A stretch of DNA of 64,000 nucleotides from Limnanthes douglasii subsp. nivea (lineage: Eukaryota > Streptophyta > Magnoliopsida > Brassicales > Limnanthaceae): contig JAUPFV010000002.1 in assembly GCA_036936605.1 (NCBI GenBank), positions 336,945,215-337,009,214 of the forward strand. Reading direction: 5' to 3'. The notes under the pieces were generated by a model that was not told the DNA's origin, ran no database searches, and saw nothing but the letters and a program-made list of their open reading frames with translations. Of the stretch, positions 11,500-24,379 are shown in pieces. Both the position numbers and the translations under genes were made by a program. Each line of letters begins with the position of its first letter. Within the stretch, counting starts at the first letter, position 1.

Positions 11500-11975
11500 T
11501 ACGAGTTATTTCAGTCGTTGATTAATCAACTTTGATCTTGAGCGTCTAATGAAGAATTATGTTTTTTCATAAACCTATGATAAAAGAAGATATGTAATTG
11601 ATGTGATGCGACGACGAGTATTCGTGAGCAACATATTTCATGAGTGAGTGAAATAACTTTAGGTCTTTTGAAAGATAAGTGAGGTGAGAGATAAACACAA
11701 AAGAAAATATTATGTGAATCAAGTTATCTTTTGTAACAAAGAGTGATTTAATCATTTGTGTTTCACAGTCTCTTTGTAACCAACTCGTTTATAAAATAAT
11801 GTTAGTTTCCCGTGGATGTAGGATTTTTTCACAATCTGAACCATGTTAAATATGTTTTGTGTACTTGGTTTTATTACGCTTGTTTTATTTGTTGCTAACT
11901 CTTGAACATGTTAAATCATTTTTATGAAGGATTGATAATCGCACTTTGGTTCTTTATTTCGGAAGAACGGTGGTT
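11500..11975 (+). mobile_element. Probable retrotransposon LTR 3' part with PBS-like site
   Basis: CCCGTGGATGTAGGATTTTT (11809-11828) with the following AATCTGAACCATGTTAAATA and GTACTTGG is the text typical of the R/U5 end of Ty1/copia LTRs. A second, diverged version lies before the 24-kb copia relic. The end GGAAGAACGGTGGTTTCCC (from about 11960) resembles the junction where the LTR meets a TGGTATC-type primer site. The left LTR boundary is not visible. Downstream the element breaks off into a hAT relic near 12057. Confidence 0.45.
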
Positions 11976-12930
11976 TCCCTAACAATGTCAACTCTGTTAG
12001 TAAATTGTTTTGTAGGCCAAATCCTAACAAATTGAACGGATTTTACAGATATGTGATCAGATCATTGACACCTCGAGTAGTTGTTGAGTATTTTGCATAT
12101 TTTTTATTAAGTATTTGTAACAAAACCTAATTTTATTTCTCGTGTTACTTCCAAATAAACTCGAAGTTGAACTAAAATTATTTTTCCAGTATCCAAATGT
12201 TATACATCTATACAAATATATTTTAATATCATCATAATACATCTTGTTATCATGAGAATCTATAATTTTAATACCATCATAAAAATGCTCAACATAATGA
12301 TGAAAGAAATTTATTTTGAGAGAAATATATAAAATACACATAATAGTGAGATAGTATGAAAATAATTAAGGAATTGGTTTTCCATCATGAGCACCATTTT
12401 CCACATACATATTTATCCATACTTAAATGTAAATGCATGGAAATATTGACAACACATTCAAAGGTTATATGAATGTTAGGAGTGTATTGTGTAAAAAGAG
12501 CATGAGTATATTGTCTAAACATGACTATAAAATGTACATTTCATGAAAATATAACCAATTTTGAGTCAAAAGAGGTCGGCAATAGTCCATATTCTTAGTA
12601 CTTTTTATTTTATAAAAATGTGCAACATCGTCTATAAACAAGTAAGCACGTACAAGAAGATCGTAACTAGAGTTATATATAGTTTTGACATCCAAAAGTA
12701 ATTTTTCAAATTTCTCTTCACTAGCCTCAATGAGTTCTTTATATTGATGTTTTCTAGCACCCAAGTTAGTGACTAGTAGAACCAAATTTCTAAAAGGCTT
12801 GATAAACTCATTCAATATCATCTTTATTTCAATATTTCTAACCAATCAAAGTATATGACATAAGATCTGGTATGAAAACAATTCTCAAATTTTCGACTAC
12901 ATTCAAATTTAAGTCTGTTAATACTATGGT
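11807..12930. repeat. 1,124-bp duplicated block, copy 1
   Basis: Matches 37806-38929 in direct orientation at a constant offset of 25,999 bp. I noticed a single difference (G at 12371, A at 38370). It starts at TTCCCGTGGATGTAGG inside the LTR-like segment and ends at AATACTATGGT inside the hAT relic. It therefore contains the LTR/hAT junction and is not a self-contained transposon. This looks like the source copy, because both its LTR and hAT parts continue beyond the block. Confidence 0.95.
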
Positions 12931-13260
12931 GTTAGCGGATGTGTACACAAAATTTGAACAACCTTGTGTTTGAAAATTGAACAAAAAATTAATAAATCTT
13001 CTTTAAAGTACCTAATCAATATCCTTCCAAAATAAAGTAAAGTATATTATATTAAACTCAAAAAATATTATTATATCGCTAGTTAAACCAATTTCATATG
13101 GCTGGCATGCAATAGTATTACTAAAAAATTGTTCTCTGTTTTCAGAATTTTGGTAATACTAATGTTTTGATAAAGGTTCGTGGGATGTGATCGGATATAG
13201 GGTTGACCGCTTCCCTAATCATTTTTTAATATATTTATCCATTGGGAAAAAATGCACTAC
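12057..13260 (-). pseudogene. hAT transposase relic (RICESLEEPER-like)
   Basis: Reads right to left. EAVNPISDHIPRTFIKT near 13220-13160 corresponds to the region after the BED finger. FTLFWKDID and RRFINF (about 13030-12980) match the hAT block that precedes the catalytic core. The longest clean frame (12845-12525, 106 codons) holds FIKPFRNLVLLVTNLGA, the C-terminal helical region with its usual KPF start. A second frame (12341-12057) is out of phase with it. Stops and shifts break the reading throughout and the dimerisation domain is missing, cut by the LTR junction near 12057. The sister relic at 32.66-34.15 kb shares the same layout. Confidence 0.6.
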
Positions 13261-15781
13261 CAATGATATATTTCATCATTTCATTCTTATATTGAATCTT
13301 ATTTAAATAACTTTATTAGTTTTTAGATCCAATGTTGTTTAAACCTCATTCTCATATTAAACTTAGGATTTATTTATAATTTTTTGTTTAGTTTTTTTAA
13401 AACACTAGCGAACATCTGTAATACTGGACGGTTACCTGCTTCACACCAGACATCTACCCGGTTACATCGAACGAGTACCATTTGAAATGACTGGAACCGT
13501 GTTGCTAACCGTTAAAAAAACCTAGTCGTGTTTTAGTCGTTATACCAAACGTGTGCATGTTTAACATGATGGGTACACATCTTGCTGACGACAAGAAAAC
13601 TGGTAGTTTTTATAGCCCTTACACCAGACATGTACCCATCATTTTATACACGTACCCGTTTGGTGTAACAGTTAAAAAAGCTAGTTTTTTCTGTCCATTG
13701 GCGAAACGGGTGTCTGTTACATAAGACATGCATCCACTTCACCAACGACTAGAAAATAGTTAGGTTGTTTTTTGACCGTTTTTCTTATTTTATAGTACTT
13801 AACCATTGGCTCCTTCATTTCTAATTCCATATTTGATCAAAGTTATAATTCAATAAAAATAGTAACTGTAATTTATTCACAATATTTTAAATTTTGGTGG
13901 TTGATTATTGGTAGTGGATTATTGGTGATCAAGGTCGAAAATGGCTCAAAATAAAAAAAATGTTCAGAAAATGTCAACGATGAACAAGAGAACCGGCGCC
14001 ACCACAACATGAATAAAATAATTATGAAGCACCCGATGTTTTATGATACAATGGAAAAATAATATACATTGATATGTTCTTAGACAACTTAGTTATATCG
14101 AATGTGTCGATAATAAATTCAAAATCTCAATAACTTAGGATGCTTGAAATTTGCTCAGTTTAGTTGCACTTTATATGGTATGTTAGTTGAAGAATTTATA
14201 CTCGTAGTAATTTGAATGAGTTTAATTCTAGTAATCTTTGACATGAATTTTAATGTCAATAGTGTGACGGTATGATTTATGTATCCAATATAGAAGACGA
14301 ATCAGGTATGTTTATGCATGAATTTGAAGTAGATTTTTTGTTATAAGACTATCTAAATCGTAAATCGCATGCGAGTTGGCCTTTGGAATTAGACTTATTA
14401 AATAATAGTAAACCTCATCTGATTAACAACAAGGATAGTATTAGACAGGTTCTTAGTAAACTCAACTTGATAAGACCTCAAATATTGACAAAAGAATGGT
14501 TTGTGATTTTTTTCCGGTTAATAACAAAAATTTATGTATGACCAATCCTTAAACATTTTGGTTAATTACTAGGCATATGGATTATTCACGTAATATATGA
14601 TATCAACCTTATGAGATGGTGATATCTTTTTTTTTAAACAAACGATTAGATTTTAGTACATATGAAGAGCTACAATTTCTGAACATTTCTAGAATAAGAA
14701 AGTTTTCTCTAAAAACTTAAAATATATAAACTCGTGCTGGAAGCATCTACTCTAAGTCGCATGTGTTTTAATATATTTAGACAACTATGAAAATATATAG
14801 AGGATCCCTAAGTGTTGTCGACATCTTTGGCCAAAAGTATGGATACATGTAAACATGATAGCGTTCAAATGTATTTGGATGGTAGTACTTTTAAGCCAAC
14901 GTTAAAGACTAGTAAGAGTTTGACTGAAAATATTGGAGTCATACATGAAAAGCACGAATAATTGCATGATATACATGGTCAATTATATCATAAGAAAACT
15001 CATCTGCAACGATAGACGTGCCAAAAAACTTTAATGTCTACTTATGTAGATGAAATCAATAAACGAGGGAAGTTGACCAAAACTGACAGTAAAAATATAT
15101 GACAAATAAATTTTTTATTAATAAAAAATTTTAAAATATAATAAATTATGCAAAATAGCTAAACTGATTTAAGTTTTAAAAAATACATAAAATAAATTTA
15201 TAAAAAGTTAAATAAAAGAAATTCAAAAGAATACTTATTTTACTATAACTATTATAATAAATACAAGATATAAAATGGTATTTGTTAGATTCGGTTTTTG
15301 AAAATATAAAATTGGATCGGAACCGAATCACTAAATTCTACATCGAAGATCGGTCCAAATTTTAATACTTTGTCCTGCGATTCTATTTTTAAACCTGAAA
15401 CCGATGACAAACTGAATCGGTATAATTGTTTTGGAACCGGATCTATAAAACTCATAAAAAAAGGTAAAACTGATATAAAACTAAACCAATAAAGCTCGTA
15501 GAATCAATAAGAACCGTATGTATAACAATCAGGAGAACCCACGTCGGATACGAATAAATTAACAATTGACATTAATCTAGCTTTGAACAAAATGGATTGG
15601 ATTATTCTTAATCTTATGTAACTACTTACCAACGTCTCCAAATATAGACAACTAAATCTTGGTTATATATGTTTTCTTTTCGATCAAACACTATTGTTTT
15701 AACCCGGATGAAGTAAGCAATTTTTTCTGTTTAAATTTTGATTATACAAAATGAATATATATTTGGAGCTAGACAATACCT
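13261..15781. other. Unassigned 2.5 kb with a degenerate motif island
   Basis: 13400-13750 is unusually GC-containing and holds repeated words such as ACACCAGACATGTACCC and its inverted forms, adjoining the hAT relic on its 5' side. 14820-15080 has a weak frame (MYLDGSTFKPTLKTSKSLTE) that faintly recalls plant CACTA-type (En/Spm) associated proteins; I cannot support a call. 15270-15500 contains GATTCGG/GAACCGAATC-type inverted words as in degraded hAT MITEs. The remainder is AT-rich. Confidence 0.25.
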
Positions 15782-16008
15782 GGAAAGTTTGTCATCCGTG
15801 TCGGTTGATAATAGCTATAAGAGTATATCAACCACCCAATACTTGAACTTGTCTATAAGAGTATATCAACCACCCAATACTTGAACTTGTCTATAAGAGT
15901 ACATAACACCTACAGATGCAGGAAAGTTTGTCATTCGTGTGGGGATAATAGCTATCAACCACCCAATACCTGAACTTGTCTATAAGAGTACGCAACACCT
16001 GCAGATGC
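15782..16008. repeat. Compound tandem repeat, ~38-bp and ~138-bp periods
   Basis: GGAAAGTTTGTCATCCGTGT (15782) recurs with one change at about 15920. Within it GTATATCAACCACCCAATAC plus TTGAACTTGTCTATAAGA (38 bp) is directly duplicated and appears a third time near 15950. Non-coding. Confidence 0.85.
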
Positions 16009-16114
16009 TTAGAAATATACAATTAAAATACTTCCCACTTACCTTTATTTCTCCTAATAAAATATATGAACTTTTTCAAGCTCCTGAATCCAAACCCAGA
16101 AGGTTATGAAAAGG

Positions 16115-16275
16115 TTATGAAGCTTGTGGAGTGAAAAGGAAACTATTGTTCACGCAGCCTCAAATGGGATGTATATATGAGAAGTTTTCATCTTCTAAAA
16201 GGGTTATCAACCAAGATGAAGTGAAAGTGGAACTATTGTCAACCAACCTCCAATAAGCTATATATACAGCCCATA
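16115..16275 (+). repeat. Dispersed relative of the 41-kb foldback
   Basis: Contains GTGAAAGTGGAACTATTGTC, CAGCCTCAAATGGGATGTAT and AGCTATATATA, all found in the foldback at 40931-41326. It lacks the long inverted partner seen there. A partial copy of the same unnamed repeat family. Confidence 0.55.
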
Positions 16276-16955
16276 ACTTTTTATATATTACTTTTATAAT
16301 TCTTCGTTGTTACGTGTTAAAGTCCAAACTTTTTAATAGATAGAAGTTAAACAAATCTACCGTTATACGATGCTAAGGTCTAACTTTTACACCATTTATT
16401 GGACCCGTTTTAATAAGAAAGCTAATATATATATATATATATACATATATTATATATGGTTAAAAATAATAAAAAATAATAATATATAAAAAGACTTGTT
16501 AATTTAAATTTTTTAAATTTTTTTATTAATTAAACAGAGATATAAAATATTAATAGATGAGATTAATAAAAATTAATCATTAATATTTTTAAAAAGTAAA
16601 TAAAAGTTAATAAAAATAAATTTCATATTTGTTTGAAATGAATATCTAAAAGTGGTACCTAATTATTCGTGTTTATTTTCTTATTTTTTTTATTATTAGG
16701 ATATTTTTTAAATTATTATAAAAAAATTCAAGTTGCAATGTTAGTTGGAATTTTGTAATATTTGACAAAGATTTTAGTTTTAAAATAATATTTTAATTAT
16801 TCGACAATCCAAAAAAATCAGAAGTGTTGAGCTAACTGATATAAATGGTATAGTCTGTATTAGAATATCCTGATTATTTTCCGCAAAACAATTATGTGAA
16901 CAAATATTATATTTTTAGGAACTCGAGCGCAAAGCAAAACGTTACGCTACACAAT
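16276..16955. other. AT-rich spacer
   Basis: Simple A/T runs and a short TA repeat at about 16425-16443. Nothing coding seen. Confidence 0.4.
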
Positions 16956-19900
16956 CAACATTTACAAAGATCATATGGATGAAAGTAACTTAGCATTAAA
17001 TTCAACGAGCCAAAAATATTGGTGAGATCTACCGATATGTCTTCAGCTTTAAATAAACGTGGTCTCCATCCTGAAAATGAACCTCACGCCGACGTTGGTC
17101 TGTTTGGATCTTTATACAATTTTTAACCATATTCTAATTGTGTTTTAACTCACGTGAAATAGATGAATAAATTCGTAAATAGTCATTAATGGTTTATACT
17201 TTAATCGTGTCCAAAATATAGGACAATAAACTATGCGTTGGACTCCATACATTACCTCAAAATGAGTTATCTTCTAAGAGAAATAATAAGATGGGTTGTA
17301 GTTGTATCTAGTCTATTGATTATGGTAGTCATTTAATCCATTTCGATGGTTGGTCTCCATGTAAGCAATTAGTATACCGTTTGAAAGTCTGGTTAACGAC
17401 TTATGTTTTACCGTCAATTTGAATGTCATAATTTAAACTCATACTTATGTTTTACCGTCCATTTGAATGTCATAATTTAAACTCATAATAAGAGTGATGC
17501 ATATAGGTAAAGTAAATTTAATTTCTTAGATTCATGGATCCAATTCAATTTAGTGGGATCTTTTATTCACATTTATTCAAATATAACTCACAAATATTTT
17601 ATCTTGATTACTTACTCTAGATGTAGAGATGCAATGTAACTTGACAATACTTATGATTAGTTTCTTAGTTACTGTTATAGTTATAAACAGATATTTTAGT
17701 TGAACAAATAGCTATATTCGGTAAGTCAATAACTACAAATATTATAATTGTATGGACCTTTAAAGAGGAGAACCCTTCTATAAAATCCGTTGAGATATTT
17801 GACCACACTTGTTTTGGAAATGCTAGTGGTTCTAGCAAGTCGGCCGGGCTCACATAATACGTTTTTAACTGTTAGCACACATCACATATACCTAAGTATT
17901 CTTTGACTAATTTCTGCAAAGTCGCCCATGTGAAACTAGGTTGTAGTTGTGCTAATATTTTGAGATAAATATTCACCAATGGAAGGAAACTGATTGTCGA
18001 CGATCATTGTTGCAAAAAAAGAATACTTAACACGTAACTACATCTTACCATTTTGAAACAAAACCTCATCCCTTTTAATAAGCCAATAATTCTGTTATTT
18101 TAGTTTTATCGCAGATAACTTATCATAAAATAGTCATTAAAAAAATTTATTTTAATTTTGTCTACCTATCCATCTTTGATAATGGTAATTCGGAAAAATT
18201 GGATTTAACCACGTAAGAGAAGGCGTTCGTTCTCATATTCTTTGGTTTTTATTTATATTCAATGATATTATCAGATTTGAGCGGTTTTTCATATAATGGG
18301 ATTGCGCGGATGTGGTGGTTGGCTAATACATAAAAAATAAAATTGAGGATGTGTTTCTATTTTAACCGTAAACGATCGACATAGCAAGTATATACGATAT
18401 TTTTGGATAACTTTAACAATAGCGAGTGCTTTTTGTATTGATAACGTCTAAGTTGTCCCATTTAATACCTCGTTGAAAATAGTAAGAATTCCTTATTGAG
18501 ATGATATACGTCCAATACATATTTTACAGGCATCAATTTTCACCACAAAATGCAGAGAGAAATCAATAATTTTTAGAACAAGTGGCAAATACAAATCATC
18601 TTTGATTAATAGGTGGTTTAGTGGGGTCTTAATTCTAACAGATGATTTGATGATCTTCTTGTAATAGATGGTTAGACCAAAGAAACATCATACACCGTTA
18701 ACATTTGTTTGTTGGGGCCAATATATGGTAAATTGTATTTTGGTTGAGTCTATTATAACACTATGTTTTGAGATACTAAGTAGTTTACTTGTAACATACC
18801 AACCCTATATTTGAATTATTTTGCTTATAAGAATTAGAAACTAAAATCAATAGAGTTTTATGGTTCCCGATAATATGGATACTTGAAGGGTTTGATAATA
18901 ACATGATTGATGTAATATTGTAAGGTAATCTGGTTGATGGTCGTGAAATGATGGAAAACCTGTAAGAGTCCCACATACTTTAGTGAATTCGTTAATATAT
19001 TTTTAAAAGGATGTGGGGTGGTTTGTTGAAGTTTAAAATTAATTGACTATGATAACTTGAACGAACAAACTAGTACCGTGAAGATGTTGGGATTATATAG
19101 CAGTTGGAGTTGCCAAACAGGCTTATCTTAGTCCATTGAGATTTTTTTTCTTTTTTTCTTATCTAAAAGACATTGATAGCTACTCGTAATCCATCTCAAC
19201 CGGTCTGAATGTCTTTATACACTAAACTCATAACCCCATTTTACAAGCCGCAACGACAATGATATAAAAACTACTCTTTATGTAAGAACTTTGGAGCACC
19301 AACATAATGGCTTGACATTTGCATTGACACTTCAGGTTTCTATGGTTTTCACGATATAATTAAAAAAAAAATTATTCAAACAAATGTAAACCGTCATTTA
19401 AAACTTGTGATTGATAATCAAAATTGTGGATATTACCTTCATCAATTAACAATGTAACATATGTAATTTTTAATCTTCCTAATATGGGTATAGTTTGTGG
19501 ATGTTGGATATCAACTATAGCATGGTATGACATCTTTGACAATATTTTATCAGAAGTAATTAAGTATGTTCAAACATAGTATCATATGTGTCGGCGTCAA
19601 TGGCTGGAAAGTCTTCGATCATTTAACTTAGGTCGTTGGCAATGGCAGTTTGGTATGAATCGCTTGTTACGTTGATAACAGAAGCCTTTTCTCGACGTTC
19701 ATGTTATTCATTGTTAGTAATGCGTTTAAAAATACATATATTGCTACCAAAATTTAGTTTTTATCTATGTGTAGGATGAGGTCCTAACAACTCAGGTAAA
19801 TAAAAAATTGACATTGATAGTGCGTCAATTACAAGAGAACGACAGGTGATAATTCCTTTTTGTTGCAAGAAGTTGTGTTCACCCAATCTAGCTATGATGT

Positions 19901-20170
19901 TGGATGATGCTGGTGAGTGTGGTTGTTTGATCTTGATGTCCAGTGAATATCTTATGTAGTCCAAAGATGAATGATCTATAAGGAAATTTTTAGATAATCC
20001 ATCGACTTAGTATGAGAAATATTCAAAGGCCTTTTATATGTGGTAACATACGAATTTCTTTGAGTCTTGTGAAGGCTTCAGAGAGTTCAGCGTTGTATGT
20101 TAATCTTAAATGAACGAAGATAGCATTACCGAATTCTTTTCTCTTCGGCGATCCTCTAAATTTTGTAAGC
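16956..20170 (-). pseudogene. Ty3/gypsy gag-pol relic (gag, PR, RT, RH, IN)
   Basis: Reads right to left in normal gypsy order. Gag: SEAFTRLKEIRM (about 20080) and DYIRYSLDIKIKQPHS (19960). A very degraded protease region near 19640-19450. The entry to reverse transcriptase, TGFPSFHDHQPDYLT, at about 18960-18900; the RT core is largely deleted. RNase H: FSLHFVVKIDACKICIGR (about 18550), then IVKVIQKYRIYLL. Integrase: zinc-finger remnant KLVKEYLGICDVC (17920-17880), core QVWSNISTDFIEGF (17810), HPQTDGQT-equivalent DIQIDGKT and VVNQTFKRY (about 17440-17380), and the C-terminal REVHFQDGDHVYLKLKTYR (17095-17040). Many stops occur. The layout with the REVHF-DGDHVYLKL tail suits a chromovirus/Tekay-like element; the lineage is inferred. 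Confidence 0.88.
17400..17487. repeat. 44-bp tandem duplication inside integrase relic
   Basis: CTTATGTTTTACCGTC followed by A or C, then ATTTGAATGTCATAATTTAA ACTCATA, occurs twice back to back with one mismatch. It repeats the segment encoding the integrase IQIDGKT block, so it arose after the element was integrated, by slippage or unequal exchange. Confidence 0.92.
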
Positions 20171-23100
20171 CATCAGTGTCACTGGAAAATGATATATTTA
20201 AAGCGAAAGGTATTAAATCGCACATGTTGATCATAGAACAAAAAAATTACAATAATTCACAATAAATTAATAGAAATAATTAGTAGAAGTTAGTGTAGTT
20301 TTACTCCAAGCTATAGCTCAGCAAAGTCTAACGTCGCAAAAAATAAGTATGTATAAACCAGACCTACAGTATAAAAAATAATTTACGTAAAATCAAACAA
20401 GTGTTGAAGTCAAGAAAATATGGTAAAAAATAACATGCACAATATATATAACTTAAATCTTCCTCCCTCGACATAGATATAGTATATCGAATATTGTCTC
20501 CAGTCTCTTAGTATGAACGGAAAGGATGAGGTGTGTATATACACATAGTCGGTTGAGTCATAGCATATGAACTAAACACCATAGTCGGAAGCACGAGAAG
20601 ATATATCTTATAAAAATACAAGACTAGTCATTTTTGCGCGCATTCCATGCGCAAATTTATATAAAATTCCACATGCAATGTGCGTGAATTAGCACAATTA
20701 ACATTGTGATGTTTGTGCGAAATCATACAGGTAAGACGCACGCATTATAGGTTCTCGAATCTGGTTGTTCATATTGTGATGCGTGCCCATTTCACACGAA
20801 CAACCATGGTGGTTTCAAATCTCGAAATCCATGTAAGTTACCCTAAATCCAGCAAATAGACTATCAATCAAAGATCTAAACCTAACCTAACTTATAGAAC
20901 TAACTAAAAATAAAAATAAAATCTACAAATACACAAAAATATGATTTTTATAAATAAAATTTTCTAACCTAAATATCACTAAAACATATCGAAATTGTAA
21001 ACAAATAGCTTAGTAATGCATAACTTAACAAAGTTGTGGAGCCATATTTTCAAAAACTTCAATTTTTGAAACGGGTATTTTTTGAGAGCTTTAGAGTTAA
21101 GGTAAAGAAATAATGATAGATTTAAAGAAAATTAGGTTTTTGAGCAATAATAAAATTATAAATATTAGGAGTCATGATATAACAAAATAGGATCTTGATC
21201 CAGTCGGATCTTGATCCAGTCGGATCTGTTCTAACAAAATTGGATTTTGTTTTAGCCTAGCTCTATTAAGTTTGCCGAAGTATTGAAATACATATTTAAT
21301 TTATGAAAAACAAATTAAAGTTAAATGTATAGCACAACGTAAATCGAATTTTAAATTCAATCTGAAAAAAAATATATGTAACAAAATTTACAAAAAAATA
21401 TGTACAAACTAAATACACAAAATTATAGCCCAATGAATTTTTATTAAACAAATCTCAACTAATTACGTATCAAAATTAGATACAAAAATAATTTATAAAA
21501 ATATAAATATTTTAAAATTATAAAATTTATTATTATTTTTAAAAATATTTATACGATTATATTCTCGAGTTTATTAGTTTATGAAAACAAATTTAATATA
21601 TTTATGTAAATCGTAGTAATAAAAAAAATCAAACAATATCTATAAAAATTATTATTACTCGAAAACTATAATGGTTTGATTGCAGTTTTTTATTGCAATA
21701 ATACCAAAAAAAATAGTACCTATAAAACAGAAAAATCTATAGAAAATATAAATATATATCAATATTTCATATATATATATATAATTATTAAAAAAAATAG
21801 TATTTTAATTGACATTACCGTATATTCTATTTTATGAGTTATTTCTTTTAATATTAATTTTGTAAATTGAGATAGAATCATTATATAATCAATAAGTCAT
21901 ATGCGTATTTTGAATATTCAAATTTTATTAGGTTTTTAATCGATTCATTACTTATAAGGTATCAATCATTTATATTGGATGTTCGAGTGGGTCTTTTCTC
22001 TAACGTTTTAGTATTAAGATATTGTCATTTCTGTTATTTCCGACTACCGATGGTTTTTCAAGTTTTTTTGTTTGAAAACGAAGGTTGTCTTATATCATCT
22101 TGACTTTACGAGTCCAAGGAGTTTCTTACAGTTTTTATAGTATTATTTTGTTACCAAATTTATATATACATCGACGTTTCTTGTTGTATTGTTATGTCAT
22201 TTTAATGGTTTTTGTTTTTCTCATCGAAACGAGTTTCTCATACTCTTTCTCGGTTTGGATATTCTCATCGGAAGCAAATTTCTTCGTTTTCTCTATTGCA
22301 ATTGTTGACATAATATTCCTTTGTTTCTCTTCGGCGGTTACCGCGAGATACAAAAAATCTAATGGGTAAGTTGTCTTTATTCTATAACATGGTCTTGCAA
22401 TATATTTTTTCGTTGATGTATCTTCCACGCTCTGGGGGTATTCACAAATATATTTTTCCCCACTTCACGTGAGTTAGTCACACTAACATAAATTCCTCGA
22501 CATTTGAACCCATATCGTCATATCAGATGGTTTAGATATTCAAACTCTATATTTATTCACTTCAATCAATTATTATAATAAAACCATAATCTCATAGACA
22601 CTACAGATAAAATCACTTTAATCAACGGCTATAATAAATCCCTAATACAACATGCGCTTCATATTAAATCTATTAATCAACGAATGAGATTATAATCATA
22701 TTAAGAACCCATAAAAATAATATAGTTCCAACCATGAACAAAATGCAGTAGTATTAAAGCTTTGACCCATGTAGCCTTGCCAGACTTCCTCAGTCAATAT
22801 AGCTTTGACAGAATGCGATGTTCAAAGGTAAGGTAATGGATTTCACATAAGTTCTCATTTTCAAAAGAGGCGTTGCGTTGTAGAGTTAGGTATTTCAGTA
22901 GTTGCTCTATTAATATTTGTATTATAAGCATAATACCCCAAAACCTATTTTAATGAGAATAATTTAAGTCATGTTGTCGTACTATATTTTCTTCTTTTCA
23001 TGGGTTTCAGTACCTACTTAATTAATCTTTATATTATTAGTATGGCCCTCAAACGATTTTAACGAGAATAGTTTTAATTCATGTTGTGGTACCTAATTTT

Positions 23101-23859
23101 TTTATTTTAATAGGTTTCGTTTTGCTTTTAAGATTATATTACTCATTTATTTTTGAACGGTTTGATTTAATTCTATCTGGTTTTTCGAGTAGCTTTTTTT
23201 AGGTTGATAGCTGCTAGGTAAACCTTTTTTCATCTACTAGTAATTATCTTAATGGTGAGCCTTCAGATATTATAAATGTAGATAAAATCTATTAATGGAC
23301 TACACTCAGTGTAAGTTTTTAATGTTTATTGTTTCTTAAAATGTTTATGGGTTAAACGAGTCAGTACGACAAAAAGATGTCACTTATCTTATCACCATCA
23401 ATAGTATTTCAATCACGATTCATGTGGAAACTAAAGCAAGTGCAAATAATGTTGATTCTATATTTATAACTATGGCCAAATTTCAGAGTTACATCACGAA
23501 AAATTCCTCACATCACCGAGGCAAGATGTGGGTTATATGAAACCCAAGTTTTATTACTATTTCTATCATTAATTCATCTTTAAAAATAATTGATTAAAAA
23601 GCTTATAGTCTGAACTTCCATATTCATTTTTTTCTTTCTAACATATATATTATTAATGATGGTCCTGATCAATTTAATCTATATATTTATGCTACTGGGC
23701 CGAAGGTGTGAACTATACCGAATATTGTTGTCGTAGAGAATGGGTTGAAGGTTGCTTCCATAAACTGGGATGAAGCAGTCTGCCAAAGCTACCTGCACCA
23801 AAGCTTTGATAATGTTGTGTTTGTTCTTAGTTGGAACTAGGTCGTTTCTTATGGGTTCT
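20171..23859. other. Unassigned 3.7 kb
   Basis: 20630-20830 is a GC-containing island with echoing words (TGCGCGCATTCCATGCGCA, CACATGCAATGTGCGTG, TTGTGCGAAATC). GGATCTTGATCCAGTC is tandem at 21188-21235. A 112-bp-period duplication covers 22928-23010 and 23041-23121 (AACGAGAATAGTTTTAATTC-type text). A frame at 22085-22369 encodes 94 mostly hydrophobic residues with no family match and AT-biased composition; I regard it as chance. Around 23720-23820 NGLKVASINWDEAVCQSYL is an open patch of unknown origin. Confidence 0.3.
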
Positions 23860-24305
23860 TAAGTATGATTTTAATCTCGTTGATTATGATATTTAACATA
23901 AAGTGTCTATTGTATTATGGATTTATTGTAAATATTGATTAAATTGATTTAATCTTGAATTTTATGGGATAAAGGTTTTATTATAACCATTGATTGAATT
24001 TATTTAATATGTAACGTCTGAAGTATTAGGTTTCTATCTGAATTGTATGATCTGAAGTGAAGTTAGGCTTTGCATGAGAAAATTATAAATAGAAGAAGCA
24101 ATACAAAGATAGGGTTGCGCGATCACATTATCTTTTTGTTACTTATTCTTTGAATCATGATATCTTTGTAAACTGTGAGTGTTTTCTAACAAACCAAACC
24201 ACATAAAACATTGTCTTGTGCACTTGGGTTTTTTACGTTTTTTTTAAATTTGGTGTATCCATCAAACATGTTGAAATTTCTTATTTGAGGAACTATTTCC
24301 GAAGA
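23860..24305 (+). mobile_element. Probable 5' LTR of the copia relic
   Basis: The end region, with AAACCAAACCACATAAAACA, GTGCACTTGG and CCGAAGAAGTGGTATGTTGA, aligns in order with the LTR end at 11.8-11.97 kb. TGGTATGTTGAG at about 24309 would be the decayed TGGTATCAGAGC primer site. The left boundary and a 3' partner LTR were not confirmed. Confidence 0.4.
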
Positions 24306-24379
24306 AGTGGTATGTTGAGTATGGAACAATAAGGAAAATAAACGTAGATCGATTTGTGATTAGAAGGTTGGAGAAAAAG

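Noticed and set aside
11807..12930. Helitron or LTR element as an explanation for the duplicated block
   Set aside because: The edges show no TC start, CTRR end, TG/CA ends or TSD; the block starts and stops inside other relics.
14820..15080. CACTA (En/Spm) transposase fragment
   Set aside because: Similarity is limited to a few scattered residues with intervening stops; not enough to call.
15270..15500. Complete hAT MITE
   Set aside because: GATTCGG/GAACCGA words are suggestive, but no terminal repeats or TSD could be placed.
22085..22369. 94-codon hydrophobic, membrane-like protein
   Set aside because: AT-rich sequence yields Phe/Ile/Ser-rich frames by chance; there is a comparable frame on the opposite strand, no homology and no promoter support.
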